NCBI GenBank assembly: GCA_016776505.1 | Contig: JADHTG010000004.1 | Coordinates: forward strand, 16,320-80,319 | Reading direction: 5' to 3' | DNA length: 64,000 bases | DNA from: Bacteroidota bacterium | GTDB lineage: Bacteria; Bacteroidota; Bacteroidia; CAILMK01; JAAYUY01 | Shown here: positions 34,830-41,541 of the stretch, piece after piece | Position numbering within the stretch: position 1 is the stretch's first letter | Layout: each line of letters opens with the position of its first letter | Translations under genes and position numbers: made by a program | The notes under the pieces: generated by a model | The model's input: only the letters and a program-made list of their open reading frames with translations | What the model was told of the DNA's origin: nothing | The model's database searches: none

Positions 34830-36050
34830 TTAATAGGTTTCAGAAATATCATATACCATCAAAGATTCTCCATGTCGTAGGTAAAGCTTTTTATTATTTA
34901 TGACCAGGTGTGCCCAATGTTGTTTGCTGCCATAAGGAACAGGAAACCGGCTGATGATATTGAAAGAATTCCCTGTCACATTTGCCAGGGCCACCTGACC
35001 TGTTTCAGAATACAAATACAACATCCCATCAGCATATATGATATTTCCTTTTTTGAATTCTGTTGATGAGTGTAATACTTTTCCTGTTTTCCAGTCCAGG
35101 CAATACCAAAGTTTGCTAAAATCACCTGATCCATATATTTTTCCATTAATAACAACAAATCCTCCCATACGATTATCAAAATCATGGTTTTCCCATAGTT
35201 TCTTTATACTTAAACCGTCAGTCGACAGTTTTAGCATGACACAGCCTTTCCCATATCCACTCATACAAAATAATTGTCCGTTTTGAAACAGTGGAGTATT
35301 TGCATGTACCGAGTATTTGTTTGTGAATTCATATTTCCACAATAATTTTCCATCAGAAGCATCGATACCTAAAATATGCCTTTGAGTGTGAGTAACCAAT
35401 ATTTTCCTTGCAGCTAATTTGATCAGTGTTGGAGAACAATATGCACTTAGCTCCCCATTTCCTTTGCTTTTCCAGATCAGTTTTCCAGTATCTTTATTCA
35501 AAGCTATCACATTGGCTTCAGCTCCTCCCGGGCTGCAAAAAAGTATGTTTCCATCAATCAGTAAATTTTCAGTCATGCCCCATTTGATATTTTTCGCTGC
35601 ATATTCCCTCACTAAATCAACGGTCCAGTTTATTTTTCCATCCTGAGCATTCATGCAATTCACTTTTCCATAACCACTCATGATATAGACTTTTCCTGCA
35701 TAAACCATGGGAGTAGAGCGAACGCCATCCCAGCTTTCAACCCATTCTTTGCCATAAAACCTTTTCCACAGTTGTTTTCCACTATGGTCCAGTGCTATTA
35801 CAAATCCATTCTCTCCGGAAGTGCCAGCTGTAAATATCCTGTTTGAGGTGACAGCAGCAGAAGCATGCCCTGCGCCCAATTCATCGAAATGCCATAACAG
35901 TTTAGGGCCCTTTTCAGGCCATTTTTTAAGGAGCTTTGTTTCGTGATAAATTCCATCGCGGTTTTTCCCCCTCCATTGGGCATTGTTTTGTGAAAATATA
36001 TGGGAACCGATTAGAATTGTCAATAAAGTGAGTGTGATCCTGGGCATCAT
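34830..36050 (-). CDS. PQQ-like beta-propeller protein, exported (propeller 7, first gene of the 20-kb run)
   Basis: 406 aa with a short signal peptide (TLLTILIGSHIFSQ). The tag is QWRGKNRDGIYHE, followed by LLKKWPEKGPKLLWHFDELG. Blades: ALDHSGKQLWK, CMNAQDGKINW, ALNKDTGKLIWK, GIDASDGKLLWK and CLDWKTGKVLH. Two adjacent ATGs (36050 and 36047) are possible starts. The gene has a good promoter candidate 51-81 bp upstream and a long palindrome behind that, so the minus-strand redox run probably starts here. Confidence 0.86.
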   Translation of the reverse strand: MMPRITLTLLTILIGSHIFSQNNAQWRGKNRDGIYHETKLLKKWPEKGPKLLWHFDELGAGHASAAVTSNRIFTAGTSGENGFVIALDHSGKQLWKRFYGKEWVESWDGVRSTPMVYAGKVYIMSGYGKVNCMNAQDGKINWTVDLVREYAAKNIKWGMTENLLIDGNILFCSPGGAEANVIALNKDTGKLIWKSKGNGELSAYCSPTLIKLAARKILVTHTQRHILGIDASDGKLLWKYEFTNKYSVHANTPLFQNGQLFCMSGYGKGCVMLKLSTDGLSIKKLWENHDFDNRMGGFVVINGKIYGSGDFSKLWYCLDWKTGKVLHSSTEFKKGNIIYADGMLYLYSETGQVALANVTGNSFNIISRFPVPYGSKQHWAHLVINNKKLYLRHGESLMVYDISETY

Positions 36051-36100
36051 TATTCAGTTTTATGTTTATTAGGCAGCATGTTTTTTTACTTAATAGTATA

Positions 36101-36131
36101 CAAGTATATTGATTTTTAAATGATATTCAAA
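36101..36131 (-). promoter_or_regulatory. Putative promoter of the minus-strand propeller/redox run
   Basis: On the minus strand: TTTG (36131-36128), 19-nt spacer, TATACTTG (36108-36101), one mismatch from TAnnTTTG. The transcript would begin near 36095 and carry a leader of about 45 nt before the ATG at 36050. Confidence 0.6.
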
Positions 36132-36154
36132 ATAGAAAATCCTAAATGAAGTCT

Positions 36155-36187
36155 GGATTAATATCAACTATTAATTGATATTAATCC
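36155..36187. promoter_or_regulatory. Perfect 13-bp inverted repeat upstream of the propeller operon
   Basis: GGATTAATATCAA (36155-36167), loop CTATTAA, TTGATATTAATCC (36175-36187). It lies between the end of rtcB and the promoter of the first propeller gene, about 60 bp upstream of the inferred transcription start. The AT-rich stem and the lack of a following U tract on the minus strand argue for a dimeric regulator's operator over a terminator, though a terminator for rtcB is possible. Confidence 0.55.
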
Positions 36188-36218
36188 CACATCATTCTCC
36201 GGCAAGCAAAATATGTAT

Positions 36219-37523
36219 TCAATCTCCTGCCTTAATATTTAATACCGGTTTTATTTTATACAAAACCTCAGCTGTTGGCTGTATGAGTCGTTCAATGAGT
36301 TTCGCATTTTTATACACCATGGGGCTTTCGTCCAGGGTGTTTTTGTTAATACAAGTAGAATAAATCCCCTGCATTGATTTTTTGTAATCTTCAATGTCCA
36401 CTGTTTTTTTTGCTTTCGATCGTGACATAATCCGACCTGCTCCATGCGGGGCAGAAAAATTCCATTCCTCATTGCTTTTTCCTTCACAAATCAGGATTCC
36501 ATCGCGCATATTAAAAGGAATAATCATTTTCTCCGTTTTATAGGAACGGATAGCACCTTTGCGTATTACCAGATCCTCAAAATCTATGAAATTATGCACT
36601 GATTCGATGATTTCTCCACTAAAAGCAACTTTGATGTTTTCCAATATGATACGAAGCATGCTATGCCTGTTGAGAGAGGCGTATTGCTGCGCAAATACCA
36701 TGTCACTTAAATAAGCCATCATATCATGTCCATCCAGTGGGGCCAGGTCCTTATCCTTAATTACAGGATTTTTTCGATTAATTTCCCTGATCTTCTTATT
36801 GAGCTGTTTACCTTTAATTCCCTTTTTTTGAAGTCTGGCTATTTGATCAGCCATTTGCTCATTAGCAGGCTCCTGTTTTGACTTTGCTTTATGCTGCCAA
36901 TATTCTGCGATCCGGGCTCCAAAATGGCGGGACCCGCTATGTACAGTGATATAATAATTTCCATCGCTTATTCCTATTTCAATGAAGTGATTTCCGCCCC
37001 CTAAAGTCCCAATGGAATGATAAAAGCGTTTTGGATCTATTCCAATTTGGAGGAGTTTCTTTTTAAGCCAGTCCTTGTTGTACTCTGGCATTTCGTAATT
37101 GGTTCCAAACTGCTGATTATAGTTTAGGATGAAGGTCTGAGCTGTTTTGTTTGCTGATTCAAAATCCAGGGTTTCGGCCTGCGAATGTGGGTGAATGCTC
37201 GTGCTCATAGGAATAGAGCTTTGTATTTTCCTGTCCAGTTTTTCCAGTTTTTCAGGAAGATCAGGTCCCAGCTTTGCAGATATCATCCCACATCCAATAT
37301 CTACGCCTATTATGTTTGGGATCAACAAGTCTGTTATGGGCATGGTAAATCCAATAACCGAGCCCTTTCCGGCATGAGTGTCTGGCATAATAACCACCTG
37401 TTTGCTGAACACTGGGTGGTTGATCATACGTGTGATTTGTGACATACATTCGGGCTCCACATCATCGATCATGATGTTTGCTGTTGTGTATTTTCCGTTG
37501 AGCTGGAGCATGGAATTATTCAT
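36219..37523 (-). CDS. rtcB: RtcB family RNA ligase
   Basis: 434 aa. RtcB joins 2',3'-cyclic phosphate or 3'-phosphate RNA ends to 5'-OH ends using GTP and Mn. Motifs: GVDIGCGMISAKL (metal-binding Asp/Cys), GGGNHFIEIG, HSGSRHFGARIAEYW, and APHGAGRIMSR with the His that is guanylylated in the family. An internal basic segment (GIKGKQLNKKIREIN) is an insertion typical of the shorter bacterial RtcB branch. No archease or rtcA gene is adjacent. It follows the SOS peptidase gene by 29 bp and is probably co-transcribed with it, fitting a repair or stress role. Confidence 0.9.
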   Translation of the reverse strand: MNNSMLQLNGKYTTANIMIDDVEPECMSQITRMINHPVFSKQVVIMPDTHAGKGSVIGFTMPITDLLIPNIIGVDIGCGMISAKLGPDLPEKLEKLDRKIQSSIPMSTSIHPHSQAETLDFESANKTAQTFILNYNQQFGTNYEMPEYNKDWLKKKLLQIGIDPKRFYHSIGTLGGGNHFIEIGISDGNYYITVHSGSRHFGARIAEYWQHKAKSKQEPANEQMADQIARLQKKGIKGKQLNKKIREINRKNPVIKDKDLAPLDGHDMMAYLSDMVFAQQYASLNRHSMLRIILENIKVAFSGEIIESVHNFIDFEDLVIRKGAIRSYKTEKMIIPFNMRDGILICEGKSNEEWNFSAPHGAGRIMSRSKAKKTVDIEDYKKSMQGIYSTCINKNTLDESPMVYKNAKLIERLIQPTAEVLYKIKPVLNIKAGD

Positions 37524-37552
37524 TTCTGGCCAAAGCGATTAATCCAGTCTTT

Positions 37553-38215
37553 TTATACGACTGGTAATATAATCTCTTCAAAATTATTTCCTGGTGAGTT
37601 CACAAGCTTTGATACCTCGTAAGAATGCATTAATTCAGTGTGATAAGGACTCAGAATTCGCTTTGCATCTTCTGATTTAAAATTATCATCCAACCACAGC
37701 TTTTCATCTTCTTTTCTCAAAATGACCGGCATGCGATTGTGGATTGGTGACATCAATTGGTTGGGTTCGCAAGTAATAATCGTAAATGTTTGCACTATTT
37801 TACCTTCAGCATCTTTCCATTGATCCCATAAGCCTGCATATGCGAACAATTCATTGTCTTTTAGCCGAATGCATTGGGGGATTTTTTTTTCGGCTGTTTT
37901 TTGCCATTCATAAAAACCATCTGACAATACCAAACATCGCTTGCTTTTAAGCAGGTTTTTAAAGGAGGGTTTCTCCGATAGGGTTTCTGAACGGGCATTA
38001 ATCATTTTGTTCCCTATGGCCGGATCTTTAGCCCAGAATGGAATTAGTCCCCAGCGAAAAAAACTCAATTTTTCTGAATCCCTATTGCTAATAACCGGCA
38101 GCTGCTGTGTGGGTGAGGCATTGTATACCGGGCGATATTTGTCCTCATCAACAACCACATGAAAGCGCTCTGTGATTTCATCCACTTTTTTTGTTATCAT
38201 GAAACGTCCGCACAT
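37553..38215 (-). CDS. yedK: SOS response-associated peptidase (HMCES/YedK family)
   Basis: 220 aa. It begins MCGRF, so after Met removal Cys2 is free to form the thiazolidine DNA-protein crosslink at abasic sites, the known activity of this family. NARSETLSEKPSFKNLL and GFYEWQ provide the conserved Asn and Glu. The His is in HNRMPVIL. Cytoplasmic, protects abasic sites in single-stranded DNA. It sits upstream of rtcB in the same direction. Confidence 0.93.
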   Translation of the reverse strand: MCGRFMITKKVDEITERFHVVVDEDKYRPVYNASPTQQLPVISNRDSEKLSFFRWGLIPFWAKDPAIGNKMINARSETLSEKPSFKNLLKSKRCLVLSDGFYEWQKTAEKKIPQCIRLKDNELFAYAGLWDQWKDAEGKIVQTFTIITCEPNQLMSPIHNRMPVILRKEDEKLWLDDNFKSEDAKRILSPYHTELMHSYEVSKLVNSPGNNFEEIILPVV

Positions 38216-38394
38216 CGTTTTGTTATCCCCTTTTTAATCTGATTTTAATCATTCAGCAATTTAGCAATTATAATTTACACATAAAAAACATCCACCTTTT
38301 TAAATATTCGGTTTGAGATCAGATGAGTGAGAAGATCACAATTAGCTCCAGGATTCTATTAATCCCTGACTATTTCTTCTCCCGGTCAAAACCC

Positions 38395-38664
38395 TTACTT
38401 CAGCAGGTAGCCATACCAGTAGCCGGTATGATAATTACCATCTTTAGCAATAAAGATCATATTGTTTGCATGGGAAAGTGAAAATCCAAAACTTCCATGG
38501 GAATAATCAAAGGTTTTAAGCAAGGTGACATCAAAACAAATATGAGCATTATGGGTGCCCGTGTGTTCCGCAAAAGTTTTTTGCGGTTGTAAAACCTGTG
38601 CGTCAACGGGCAAAATAGTCGCTATCCAGATTGGCGTTATAACTATACTTTTTACATTCATCAT
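38395..38664 (-). CDS. Possible small exported protein or gene remnant
   Basis: 89 aa with a plausible signal sequence (MMNVKSIVITPIWIATILPVDAQ) and a short aromatic, Gly-rich mature part ending GYWYGYLLK. No family was recognised. A plus-strand ORF overlaps most of it but has a less protein-like composition. It lies 20 bp downstream of the GNAT gene on the same strand. If it is not a gene, 38216-38684 is a 469-bp gap in which nothing else was recognised. Confidence 0.4.
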   Translation of the reverse strand: MMNVKSIVITPIWIATILPVDAQVLQPQKTFAEHTGTHNAHICFDVTLLKTFDYSHGSFGFSLSHANNMIFIAKDGNYHTGYWYGYLLK

Positions 38665-38684
38665 CCCAATTTATAAAATTGTTA

Positions 38685-39140
38685 TTACTCTGGGAACCAC
38701 TCAAACAAATCATATTGGTGGGCATTCATTCCAATCGCCTTGTAGACTTTAATCGCATGGGAATTTGTTTTATCGACATAAAGCCTCAAGCCCCTTACAT
38801 CATTGGAATTTAATACCATCTCTCTTAAAAAAGTAAACATTTTTTTGAAGATCTTTTGTTCCCTGAATTCGGGCTGAATGAATACAGATTGTATCCACCA
38901 AACTATCCCATTTCTCCAGTCACTCCACTCATAAGTAATTAATAAAGAGCCAACAACCTTTTGATCATGTTCAGCCACATAATAGCTTCCCAGGTTCTTA
39001 TTTTTAAACACATTTTTTACCCCCGGATGGATAATGTTCTTGTTCAGCACAAGTCCCTCAGTCTCCCGGGCCATTTCCACCTGGAACAAGACTATTTTTT
39101 CAATATCCCGGCTGTCGGCATTTCTAATTATTAAACTCAT
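38685..39140 (-). CDS. GNAT family N-acetyltransferase
   Basis: 151 aa, full GNAT length. Core pattern: DIEKIVLFQVEMARE (helix 1), GSLLITYEWSDWRNGIVWWIQSVFIQPEFREQKI (strands 4 and beta-bulge with a Q/R-x-x-x-x-G/K-like acetyl-CoA site as PEFREQKIFKKM), then LRLYVDKTNSHAIKVYKAIGM. The substrate is unknown. A minus-strand TAAATTTG element lies 17-24 nt before the ATG, so the leader would be very short. Confidence 0.85.
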   Translation of the reverse strand: MSLIIRNADSRDIEKIVLFQVEMARETEGLVLNKNIIHPGVKNVFKNKNLGSYYVAEHDQKVVGSLLITYEWSDWRNGIVWWIQSVFIQPEFREQKIFKKMFTFLREMVLNSNDVRGLRLYVDKTNSHAIKVYKAIGMNAHQYDLFEWFPE

Positions 39141-39156
39141 AATGTTTGTATTTGTG

Positions 39157-39164
39157 CAAATTTA
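39157..39164 (-). promoter_or_regulatory. Putative -7 element of the GNAT gene
   Basis: CAAATTTA on the plus strand reads TAAATTTG on the minus strand (TAnnTTTG), 17 nt upstream of the ATG at 39140. A -33 element is not clear. Confidence 0.4.
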
Positions 39165-39194
39165 ATATGTTTAGTAATACCCACACCTGCATCA

Positions 39195-39254
39195 TCCTTA
39201 TGATAAGGAATCAATTATAATAATCTAAATTTGAAGGTCCTAATTGTCTTAGGA
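39195..39254. promoter_or_regulatory. Two short inverted repeats upstream of the OmpA-like gene
   Basis: TCCTTA-TGA-TAAGGA (39195-39209) and TCCTAA-TTGTC-TTAGGA (39238-39254) share the half-site TCCTNA and are centred about 44 bp apart, between the divergent GNAT and OmpA-like genes. The spacing of four helical turns would suit a regulator binding both. No factor is known. Confidence 0.35.
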
Positions 39255-39284
39255 TATGACCATTAACAAAACCATGATAAGCAG

Positions 39285-40253
39285 ATGATTTATTTTAACA
39301 GAACACTATTAATGTTTCTCGTTTTATTGGTACTTACATCTTGTGTTACCAAGAAAAAATACCTGTATCTGGAGAGAAAGTATTATAATGCATATGATGA
39401 AAATAAGATACTGGGCAAGGAAGTTGGTGAAATAAGCGCACAAAACAAGGATTATTTGACGCTTATTGAATCACTCAAAAAAGAGGTCGAAGAGTTAAAG
39501 ACTGACACGGCTGAATCAGGAAAATCCCTGCGTGGCTTAGAGGAACGATATGAACAGCTTTACCATACCTATGTGTTGCTTGAAAAAACAAGTAAAAAAG
39601 CCATCGAGGGAACTACTGCAGAAATATTCACTGTTCAGAATGAGTTGATTGAAACGCAAAAAGCATTGCAAGAAAGGGAAAACAAGCTGAACCAGACTGC
39701 CATTGAGCTAAAAGATAAGGAGACTAAACTTGCCGAGTTGCAGGATGTTCTTGACAAGCAGAAAAAAGTGGTTGGAGAGCTAAAGCAAAAAGTTTCAGCA
39801 GCTTTATTGGGATTTGAAAACCATGGACTGACTGTGGATATCAAAAATGGGAAAGTTTATGTGAGCCTGGAGGAAAAATTATTGTTCGCCACAGGCAGTA
39901 CAAAGGTGGATGCAAATGGGGAAGAAGCATTGAAAAAACTGGCCATCATGCTGCAGAACAATAAGGATATTAATGTTTTAATCGAAGGACATACAGACAA
40001 TGTACCCTATACATCCAGCGCAGGTTGTATTAAAGACAATTGGGATTTGAGTGTTTTAAGGGCCACATCCATCGTACGGATATTGATCAAACACGGGGAA
40101 ATTGATCCGGTTCGCCTGATCCCGGCCGGTCGGGGAGAATTTTTACCCATAGATCCCGCTGATACAAATGAGGCAAGAGCCAAAAACAGGAGGATAGAGA
40201 TCATTCTGACTCCAAAACTGGATGAACTTTTTCAAATTATAGGAAGTCATTAA
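39285..40253 (+). CDS. OmpA-family lipoprotein with coiled coil
   Basis: 322 aa. A lipobox at LTSC marks an outer-membrane lipoprotein. Residues about 25-185 form a long coiled coil (repeated ELKDKETKLAEL-type heptads). The C-terminal OmpA/MotB domain follows with LLFATGSTKVDANGEEAL, VLIEGHTDNVPY, NWDLSVLRATSIVRIL and NRRIEIILTP, which binds peptidoglycan. It probably tethers the outer membrane to the wall. Its stop overlaps that of the convergent gene downstream by two bases. Confidence 0.9.
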   Translation: MIYFNRTLLMFLVLLVLTSCVTKKKYLYLERKYYNAYDENKILGKEVGEISAQNKDYLTLIESLKKEVEELKTDTAESGKSLRGLEERYEQLYHTYVLLEKTSKKAIEGTTAEIFTVQNELIETQKALQERENKLNQTAIELKDKETKLAELQDVLDKQKKVVGELKQKVSAALLGFENHGLTVDIKNGKVYVSLEEKLLFATGSTKVDANGEEALKKLAIMLQNNKDINVLIEGHTDNVPYTSSAGCIKDNWDLSVLRATSIVRILIKHGEIDPVRLIPAGRGEFLPIDPADTNEARAKNRRIEIILTPKLDELFQIIGSH

Positions 40254-41539
40254 TTCATTCGGTAAAATTTCTTTGGGGAATAGCCATCCAGGTACAATCC
40301 ATCTACTACATCATTTTCATTTAATACAAAATGAAACGTAATTCCTTTCACTGCTATTTTAAAAGTATTATTTCCAATGGGGTAACAAATATGTGATTCT
40401 TCTCCATTAAAATATGCAATCAGAAAATTCCCTTCTTTGAGAATACTAATTACTTCTTCACCATTCCAGCTATATTCTCCAACATATTTGTTTATCTTAA
40501 TGTTTTTGATATCGGAAGCGGATACAGATTGAAGGTTTTCATTCATCATCATATGCCAGGCTATATCGTCCAATGGAATTTCAGATTTTGACGCTATGAC
40601 GATCGCTTTTTGTTGTATGGGTTCAAAAATCATAAAAACACTGATTTTTTTTCTCTCGCTTTGCTGATAATAAAAAACCGCTCTATCTGACTGATATACA
40701 AACCATCCTGGGCAAACCAGGCTTTTATCAAAGCGGGTTTCCTTGACATATTTTCTTAATTCCTGCAAACTGCTGTGGAATTTCTTCTTCTTTTGACCCA
40801 ATTGGATCCTCATCAGGCAACTTAGATCTTTGACATTTGAAATGAGTATTCCTTTTTCATCAAATTCTTCAATACCCGGAATTTCCAACCCGTCGACAAT
40901 AAGTGTTTTTGACAAATTCAAATTCCTAAATAAATTGTCATTGAAATAGAGTTCGCAAGGAAGTCCGTATTTAGCAAGTAATAAATTAGATAAGTAGATC
41001 AAGTCCAAATTATGTTGGCAATAAACAGATCCTGGATTAAAACTAAAACTTCTTTTGGAAAAATTGAGCTGATTCATTTTTTCCTCCTGGCAAACTTTTC
41101 GATCATCCTCAGAATTTTTTGTATCCGATAAGCCTGAGGTATTCAGGGCTAGCTGCGATAGCATTAATCCTTTTGATTGTTTTCCTTTTATCCTGTTTTC
41201 TTTTTCAAGTAATTCGTTTACCGGGGTTTTCGGATGTATTCCATTATCCATCATATCAGCGAATTGCAGGGATACTATTAAGGGATAAAGTCCCGAAACA
41301 TCTATTAAGGAAGAAGGCGAGAGTTTTTCATCCGGACCATTCATGACTAAAAACTCTTCGTTCTGGCCATCTATCACTACCAGGATCATGGAATGATAAA
41401 CACCGGAATTAATTCTGTCGTTTATTATCCTTCGCAAACCTGGAGAAATATGGCTGGTCTGGGAATACAAATGATAATCTGTACACATTATCATTAATAA
41501 CAAGAATAGGATGAATCCTTTACTAAAAGAATACCTCAA
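40250..41539 (-). CDS. Class C beta-lactamase-like serine hydrolase fold, probably inactive
   Basis: 429 aa, exported (signal peptide near YHLYSQ). Start TTG at 41539, only 2 bp after the stop of the TonB receptor gene; later ATGs cut into the signal. The class C/esterase pattern is present in outline (LMLSQLALNTSGLSD, then a PGSVYCQHNLDLIYLSNLLL segment). The catalytic S-x-x-K position reads S-G-L-Y, and the Y-x-N region reads CQHN, so the nucleophile-Lys pair seems lost. It likely acts as a binding protein or partner of the receptor, not as an enzyme. The C-terminal 80 aa is a DUF3471-like barrel. Confidence 0.7.
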   Translation of the reverse strand: MRYSFSKGFILFLLLMIMCTDYHLYSQTSHISPGLRRIINDRINSGVYHSMILVVIDGQNEEFLVMNGPDEKLSPSSLIDVSGLYPLIVSLQFADMMDNGIHPKTPVNELLEKENRIKGKQSKGLMLSQLALNTSGLSDTKNSEDDRKVCQEEKMNQLNFSKRSFSFNPGSVYCQHNLDLIYLSNLLLAKYGLPCELYFNDNLFRNLNLSKTLIVDGLEIPGIEEFDEKGILISNVKDLSCLMRIQLGQKKKKFHSSLQELRKYVKETRFDKSLVCPGWFVYQSDRAVFYYQQSERKKISVFMIFEPIQQKAIVIASKSEIPLDDIAWHMMMNENLQSVSASDIKNIKINKYVGEYSWNGEEVISILKEGNFLIAYFNGEESHICYPIGNNTFKIAVKGITFHFVLNENDVVDGLYLDGYSPKKFYRMN

Positions 41540-41541
41540 GT

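Noticed and set aside
11272..36050. The propellers as true PQQ-dependent dehydrogenases.
   Set aside because: They are about 370-475 aa (601 with the membrane module) and lack recognisable PQQ and calcium ligand motifs and heme c sites. Only the propeller repeat is supported, so no enzyme activity is claimed.
38555..38752. Plus-strand ORF of 65 codons over the small minus-strand gene.
   Set aside because: It has no ribosome site or recognisable protein features and runs into the GNAT gene in antisense.
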